From: Bugula neritina
Taxonomy: Eukaryota > Bryozoa > Gymnolaemata > Cheilostomatida > Bugulidae
Assembly (NCBI GenBank): GCA_964035545.1
Contig: OZ037766.1
Coordinates: forward strand, 15,144,722-15,208,721
Length of the DNA stretch: 64,000 nt
Direction: 5' to 3'
Each line of letters opens with the position of its first letter. Positions within the stretch are counted from its first letter, which is position 1. The position numbers were made by a program, and so were the translations under genes. The notes under the pieces are model-generated. The model was given only the letters and a program-made list of their open reading frames with translations, ran no database searches and was not told the origin of the DNA. Below, piece after piece: positions 61,801 through 64,000 of this stretch.

Positions 61801-63791
61801 TAGCCAGAGAGAACTGAGGTCTGATGGTCCACTGATAGTTACCAGGTTTTGTCTGACATCAATAAATGATATGACAGCAGCCATTGCAGGTGCAAGAGCT
61901 CTCTCCAAGGCATCTTCTAGAGAGTGTCTAAAATTAGACAATAGAATGCAGTAGCATTTTAAGAACACAGGAATTTTGACAAAGTTAAAGCAAAAATACT
62001 TTAATATGAATTTGTCCGAAATTGTATAAATGTTTATATGATTAATAAACAGTACACAAACATATCCCGATAATTAAATTTATAATAATACCATTATATA
62101 AGGCAGCTAATCTTATAACACCTGGTTATTATGTTATATGTTGTAATAAGAGTAGACAACATGCTCGCAAAAATTTCTCTCATCTTTGCAGTCATAAAAA
62201 CACTAAATTTGACCATAATAACATAATGGGAAAACGTTTTTTAAAGAACACACCACCATAACTTTCGATCATAGAAAACTGTGAAGTGGAACTTTAGCGA
62301 TAGATATTACACTAACAAACCATATAAATAGTAAAACTTAATACCACAAAAGCTCAAAATACATTGAAAGTATGCAATAATCGACTTACCACAAACGTAA
62401 ACGTGAAAAACAGAGAGATTCGCACCTACTTATGCATGCAATAACTAGAGTATCAACTGTTTTATATTCTATTACTAGCACTTTCCCATTACACATTTAA
62501 CTTGTAGACAGCTACATAGAAGTAGAAATAAGATTCATGATAGATATAATAAAACACTGCTAGACTACCTCATAGTTTCAGACTGCTTCATATTGCTAGC
62601 TTTAGCTGCGTCTGCTGTAACCCAGTGGGAGGGGCTAAACTCTTCTTGTTTCTTCAACAATTCATAGACGTGCTTCAAGAAGAGACCAGCAAAATCTGTA
62701 AACCACAAAAAGGAGACCTGATTTTATTGTCATTGCTACATGCTATGAACATAGCAACACCACAGCCTAGGAGCATGAAATATCCACATTTATTCATTAC
62801 CAATACCACTACACATTCAACAGAGTTAAACTTTAATTTGTCATACCTGATAGCTCAGTAAAATAGAAAATTATTCTAAAAAGATAAAAATTCAAGTGTA
62901 TTTCAATATTTGATAAAAAATATTTTGTCTTCCAATAACTTGCTTGCTGAGTAAAACCTACTACTTCTGTTCTACAATTTCAAATAATAAAAAAAATCGC
63001 AACTCAACTTCATGATTTGATGGTCTAAAAATACCAAGTACTAAAATTTACCAACCAATAAGAACAGTTTAAAATACTCATCTAACCAAACTGTTGCAAT
63101 TTCAGATTAGCATAGTAAAAAAGGTATAAATATACTGCCAAATTATTAAAAACCTATAATTAACCTTAACTCGCACCTAAGCTCTTGAATCTATGTTATA
63201 TACTGCGAGTGGAAATGTATTCTAATAGTAGAATGAGTGTCATGTTTCTTGCAATGCACAATTTACGACTAAACAGTATTAATTCTAACATAACTATATG
63301 GTTTAAAATAGATCGCTGAAAACCTACTCGCAGTATGTGACCCATTATGTTTCTTCACTCTTAAAAATACATTCATCAGTTCCCATTATTCAAATCAGTT
63401 ATTGGAACATAAAAATCGCTATAATAATTACATTCCTGCAAACATGTTTTAATTTAAAATCAAACAATAAATTCCCAAAATACAAACATTATACACTGAA
63501 CCTGTACTTTTATTACTAAGTACTTTTTAAACTAGAAATGTAAATACGATTCATTTCTATGAGTGACTAAGTAAGACACTAGCCTTTGTCTTTGGTGAGC
63601 AGTTTCTTCAACAGAGCCACTCTGTCATACTGACAGTCTGCTTTGATAGCAGACACTGCAGCTGGAAGACATTGTATAATAAACAACAACATGTCATCAT
63701 ATGATGCATCTTCACTATCAGTTGATACGGGTTCCTCCGGAGTAGCTCCAGTCTCCTCAGCAGCTACTGGTTCCTCTAGAGTATCACCCTC
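48703..63791 (-). CDS. RNF213: RNF213-like giant E3 ligase, paralog B, C-terminal part (29 exons, starts beyond right edge)
   Basis: Exons run from 63,791 down to a TAG stop at 48,705-48,703, about 1,670 residues. This matches roughly the last third of vertebrate RNF213 (about 5,200 residues). Domains in order: pre-RING helical part (PFSW and ISFID landmarks), RING finger (58.3 kb), E3 shell, RZ-type zinc finger (54.1-54.7 kb), helical E3 module and C-terminal domain (EPFDDIS, then KHVSRTWSYIW). Family knowledge: the E3 module, with the RZ finger, ubiquitylates targets including bacterial lipopolysaccharide. The AAA+ core lies beyond the right edge. Phases chain throughout; the first donor and the last junction are atypical. 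Confidence 0.9.
48906..48955. repeat. 17-bp tandem repeat spanning the last acceptor site
   Basis: Three copies of CTGTGGTGTAGAACATT (first one 16 bp). On the gene strand each contributes a CACAG acceptor. Confidence 0.85.
49303..49490 (-). CDS. RNF213: Paralog B exon 27
   Basis: Acceptor TTTCAG|GAGCC. EPFDDISAECR and LLQELFRFIILRLNK match EPFGEISSRYK and FLLELHEMIILKLKN. Three overlapping GT donors (GG|GTGTGTAG and +2, +4) leave different phases; only the two downstream ones can join the last exon in frame. Confidence 0.85.
49643..50000. mobile_element. MITE of 358 bp with terminal inverted repeats, in intron of paralog B
   Basis: Ends CCAGTTAGCCTAGGGCCACA and inverted CCAGTAAGCCTAGGGCCACA; the inverted ends continue inward for about 75 bp through TTTTCG-GCGAAAA words and AGCAAAGGTGTCCACTGT. 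No coding capacity. A target duplication was not evident. Confidence 0.8.
50085..50360 (-). CDS. RNF213: Paralog B exon 26
   Basis: Acceptor TTTTAG|GAATT, donor CACCAG|GTACT. 276 nt. ELRIVINFLSVMKHIEGDNS then LKHVVHVWLVVKF, matching CEVLSVVEVTLGFLSTAGGD and LKHTIALWQLL. Confidence 0.9.
50491..50640. repeat. 46-bp tandem repeat overlapping a splice donor
   Basis: Repeat starts (ACTGTC) fall at 50,495, 50,541, 50,587 and 50,633, exactly 46 bp apart. The copy next to exon 25 contains the real donor GTCAG|GTTGG; two upstream intronic copies have GGTTGGTATTTGACA too. Confidence 0.85.
50630..50903 (-). CDS. RNF213: Paralog B exon 25
   Basis: Acceptor TTCTAG|ATTAA, donor GTCAG|GTTGG. IEREVMHRYISNKPRIEF and FYVYQEDFN match IQRQIVSRFLQGKPRLSL and LVYRHDWN. 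The donor is copied three more times in the adjoining intron. Confidence 0.9.
51071..51227 (-). CDS. RNF213: Paralog B exon 24
   Basis: Acceptor TATCAG|AAGTT, donor ATGAG|GTATA. Starts with ELHMGSVLSNFLIDQQ, equivalent to GLCATALVSYLIRLHNE. Confidence 0.8.
51627..51873 (-). CDS. RNF213: Paralog B exon 23
   Basis: Acceptor ATCCAG|AACTG, donor GGGTG|GTTAG. MAVKYLPDVLSLIKTLGDRF and FIEAWNSVYQLL match RLVKFLPEILALQRDLV and ITVFLSTWNKL of human RNF213. Confidence 0.9.
52000..52185 (-). CDS. RNF213: Paralog B exon 22
   Basis: Acceptor ATACAG|ACACA, donor TGAAG|GTAAG. LASAGLWGYRRPLTLAAVQN aligns with the SKIWSCRKRITVEYLQH segment. Confidence 0.8.
52706..52809 (-). CDS. RNF213: Paralog B exon 21
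   Basis: Acceptor TTGCAG|CTGCC, donor AAAAG|GTAAT. Contains AKRRQWEQQFDMKYIKPTF, equivalent to the NNWEKEIAAVISPEL stretch. Confidence 0.8.
53215..53377 (-). CDS. RNF213: Paralog B exon 20
   Basis: Acceptor ACTCAG|GTACA, donor ACATG|GTGTG. MIRPNLAREEDVRPFIDAH then helices; corresponds to the INIIKPPVRDPKGFLQQHI segment. Confidence 0.8.
53395..53525. repeat. Short direct duplication of exon 19 sequence
   Basis: ATGTTGAACAGACTAGCTGT and the following TGTACATACT occur both in exon 19 (about 53,496-53,523) and about 96 bp away in the intron. Confidence 0.75.
53488..53641 (-). CDS. RNF213: Paralog B exon 19
   Basis: Acceptor TTACAG|TTCAG, donor AGCAT|GTAAG. SGKTQPGHILGTADRRSQ matches DRTQTGHVLGNPQRRDV of human RNF213. 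Joins either 18a or 18b in frame. Confidence 0.9.
53739..54033. repeat. Tandem duplication of about 150 bp in intron
   Basis: Two diverged copies start CATCTGTAGACTTATACACA and end AATAAAACCACTGAGAGTTA with TATAAAGATA. They sit between exon 19 and the alternative exons 18a/18b. Confidence 0.8.
54104..54210 (-). CDS. RNF213: Paralog B exon 18b: alternative second half of RZ finger (CXXC form)
   Basis: Acceptor GTTTTAG|TGTGG, donor GATAG|GTACT, 107 nt, phase 0 to 2. Encodes CGRPWVLAKCPTCGAQIGG and a polar tail. The CXXC spacing matches the vertebrate form (CGRP...CIDC). The gap to exon 18a is only 44 bp, too short to be removed as an intron in most animals. Confidence 0.85.
54255..54373 (-). 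CDS. RNF213: Paralog B exon 18a: alternative second half of RZ finger (CX4C form)
   Basis: Acceptor TTCCAG|TGTGG, donor AACAG|GTTAG, 119 nt, phase 0 to 2. Encodes CGRPVERAQCTVNGCGAYIG and a Gly/Ala/Asn tail. It supplies the CGRP cysteine and a CX4C pair. It appears to compete with exon 18b: identical phases, and using both would break the frame. Confidence 0.85.
54633..54667 (-). CDS. RNF213: Paralog B exon 17: 35-nt micro-exon with RZ-finger CPNGH motif
   Basis: Acceptor TTTTAG|AATGC, donor GAGAT|GTAAG. Encodes only CPNGHPYFIGD plus one split codon. This is the first zinc-binding half of the RZ-type finger (Cys and His). In human RNF213 the same motif is CPNGHPCSVGE, and its histidine is needed for lipopolysaccharide ubiquitylation. 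Confidence 0.9.
54999..55101 (-). CDS. RNF213: Paralog B exon 16, leads into RZ finger
   Basis: Acceptor TTTTAG|ACACA, donor TTACA|GTAAG. THFFPTMADNQLELMQDVIK corresponds to AHAFLPTMPEDLL of human RNF213, immediately before the RZ finger. Confidence 0.85.
55267..55446 (-). CDS. RNF213: Paralog B exon 15 (E3 shell)
   Basis: Acceptor TTGTAG|ACTTT, donor CTGCG|GTATG. 180 nt, phase 0 to 0. Contains a helical LNLYSCLGSGGVMADLYPL; corresponds to the AAVLLCG...PLKNL region. Confidence 0.8.
55558..55701 (-). CDS. RNF213: Paralog B exon 14 (E3 shell)
   Basis: Acceptor TTTCAG|ACGTG, donor AGACG|GTGAG. 144 nt, phase 0 to 0. MIMLQVLFTRITRTLVQR is equivalent to the YFLLTLFREVAILYR helix. Confidence 0.8.
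55915..56161 (-). CDS. RNF213: Paralog B exon 13 (E3 shell)
   Basis: Acceptor TTCTAG|ATACT, donor GACAA|GTACT. YLIARQLMASRGESFIKDL matches YLVRKLSSQRGMEFVQGL of human RNF213. Confidence 0.85.
56550..56925. mobile_element. MITE-like palindromic element in intron of paralog B
   Basis: Outer arms CAATTAGGAGTTGTGTCCTC (about 56,577) and its complement (about 56,866-56,886). An inner palindrome spans 56,738-56,846, with AAACTTTAGCGC arms and a CAATGCTGAAGTGGCACTTCAGCATTG centre split across the dyad. No ORF. Confidence 0.7.
57249..57505 (-). CDS. RNF213: Paralog B exon 12 (E3 shell)
   Basis: Acceptor TTACAG|GATAG, donor CCAGG|GTAAT. Helical repeats (AKDLDMLSDVLGAYVELV, DAQCCISQSLECLLANN). In frame with both neighbours. 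Confidence 0.8.
57685..58039 (-). CDS. RNF213: Paralog B exon 11: start of E3 shell
   Basis: Acceptor TATAG|TGAAC, donor CGCAAG|GTCTG, 355 nt. Contains MNKFFMKFVSDIMFNEKE and VVDPTPVLRSFLLKLLLS, closely matching NSFFVDLVSTICF...VVDKTPVIRSVILKLLLK of human RNF213. Confidence 0.9.
58244..58420 (-). CDS. RNF213: Paralog B exon 10: RING finger
   Basis: Acceptor TTTTAG|CAACT, donor ATAGA|GTATG. Zinc ligands: CPVC, then LPCNH, CDGC, and a last pair CSVDNC. The first six follow the C3HC4 RING pattern of RNF213. The last pair is CX4C instead of the usual CX2C. Family knowledge: the RING is not essential for all ligase activity of RNF213, which also uses a RING-independent E3 module. Confidence 0.9.
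58590..58687 (-). CDS. RNF213: Paralog B exon 9 of window
   Basis: Acceptor TATTAG|ATGGT, donor TATTC|GTAAG. Short helical exon leading into the RING (TFQQVIDFLRAAVVDNI). Confidence 0.8.
58740..58833. repeat. (AT)n microsatellite in intron
   Basis: AT/TACATA tract between exons 8 and 9 of paralog B. Confidence 0.9.
59121..59238 (-). CDS. RNF213: Paralog B exon 8 of window
   Basis: Acceptor TTTGCAG|GAGAA, donor ACAAGG|GTAGG. Encodes RIWSRLNVKKLYVEHIIIPS, equivalent to QWSRIFSTALFVEHVLL. Confidence 0.8.
60213..60388 (-). CDS. RNF213: Paralog B exon 7 of window
   Basis: Acceptor CTTGTAG|CCATG, donor TGCAG|GTGAG. Encodes DFLALNCLLTSLWDVRANEL and NPESWVKKVEQC, equivalent to the segment before the RING arm in the vertebrate protein. 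Confidence 0.8.
60499..60705 (-). CDS. RNF213: Paralog B exon 6 of window
   Basis: Acceptor TGTAG|ATTGT, donor TTGTG|GTATG. Helical: HVNVAYRQQKAMFENLSAVF, equivalent to the VHLAYQRFRSRLQNFS helix. Confidence 0.85.
61071..61231 (-). CDS. RNF213: Paralog B exon 5 of window
   Basis: Acceptor TTTCAG|GGGCT, donor ATAAG|GTATA. Contains MSPIGKVFFDDE and LLDCYLIDFIYM, equivalent to TPLGRFL...LLQCYLKDFI. Confidence 0.85.
61442..61574 (-). CDS. RNF213: Paralog B exon 4 of window
   Basis: Acceptor TCATAG|AAACT, donor TTTG|GTGAGT. Contains FSTRLPFSWIVKETIESLM; PFSW-x-I/V-K is shared with vertebrate RNF213. Confidence 0.85.
61720..61927 (-). CDS. RNF213: Paralog B exon 3 of window
   Basis: Acceptor TTTTAG|ACACT, donor AAGCT|GTATG. 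Contains LEDALERALAPAMAAVISFI, matching the conserved ISFID landmark, then LWLQIFEQAHKLGLKFS. Confidence 0.85.
62569..62695 (-). CDS. RNF213: Paralog B exon 2 of window
   Basis: Acceptor TTACAG|ATTTT, donor ATGAG|GTAGT. Encodes FAGLFLKHVYELLKKQEEF and SHWVTADAA, equivalent to the VFLKKQEE...EWLAREA stretch of RNF213. Confidence 0.8.
63584..63791 (-). CDS. RNF213: Paralog B exon 1 of window
   Basis: Acceptor TTCTAG|GAGGG. An acidic linker (EETGATPEEPVSTDSEDA), then helices LLFIIQCLPAAVSAIKAD and LLKKLLTKDK. To keep the frame with the next exon the donor must be AAAG|GCTAGT, a GC-AG intron. The nearby GT choices give a stop or the wrong phase. Confidence 0.65.
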
Positions 63792-64000
63792 CTAGAAGAA
63801 ATGAGTAGTTGGTAATTTACCAAAAAATTAGTATGTCTTAAAGACTTATTTTGGCATTAATGAATAATTTATTACATGTACGTAGCAAAAGTATTCCAAA
63901 ATTAATCAGAACATAAATAATGTGAAGTAGAAAAGTTGTTTAGTGTTGACCAAATAATAGCAAAAATCACCTTTTCTATTCACAGCTACATGCTATCAAA

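Overview
This is animal (metazoan) genomic DNA: AT-rich, with many short exons joined by GT-AG introns and dense retrotransposon debris. The mix of Penelope-like elements, CR1/Jockey-type LINEs, Ty3/gypsy elements and an RNF213-type giant E3 ligase suggests an invertebrate, perhaps a lophotrochozoan. The species cannot be fixed from the sequence.

The two ends of the window hold two incomplete genes on the minus strand, both of the RNF213 (mysterin) family of giant AAA+ E3 ubiquitin ligases. The right gene (paralog B, 63,791 to 48,703) is the C-terminal third: the region before the RING, a C3HC4-like RING finger, the helical E3 shell, an RZ zinc finger and the C-terminal domain, ending at a stop codon. 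The left gene (paralog A, 8,852 to 1) is the N-terminal part: a start codon, a zinc ribbon, an acidic low-complexity linker, a lysine-rich patch and a CBM20-like region, continuing off the left edge. Because a minus-strand C terminus lies upstream of a minus-strand N terminus, these must be two tandem head-to-tail paralogs and not one gene (barring misassembly). Both AAA+ cores lie outside the window. The splice phases chain across 14 exons in A and 29 in B, with only two imperfect junctions, both noted.

The 40 kb between them is mostly a graveyard of mobile DNA: a 15-bp minisatellite beside an LTR fragment; a FLYWCH-finger fragment; at least six Penelope-like (GIY-YIG reverse transcriptase) pieces, one ending in a hammerhead-ribozyme fold; three decayed Ty3/gypsy remnants and a clean solo LTR; and one nearly full LINE (ORF1, endonuclease, RT) split by a 3.95-kb foldback element, which itself carries a 1.09-kb GATCGATC-rich inverted-repeat element. 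Several inverted and dispersed repeats have no known identity.

The most interesting points are in paralog B. The second half of its RZ finger is encoded by two alternative exons only 44 bp apart. Both have the same entry and exit phase, and using both breaks the frame, so they look mutually exclusive. They differ in cysteine spacing (CX4C versus CXXC). Tandem repeats also duplicate splice sites at two other introns. The second main point is the hammerhead ribozyme at 32,779-32,830.
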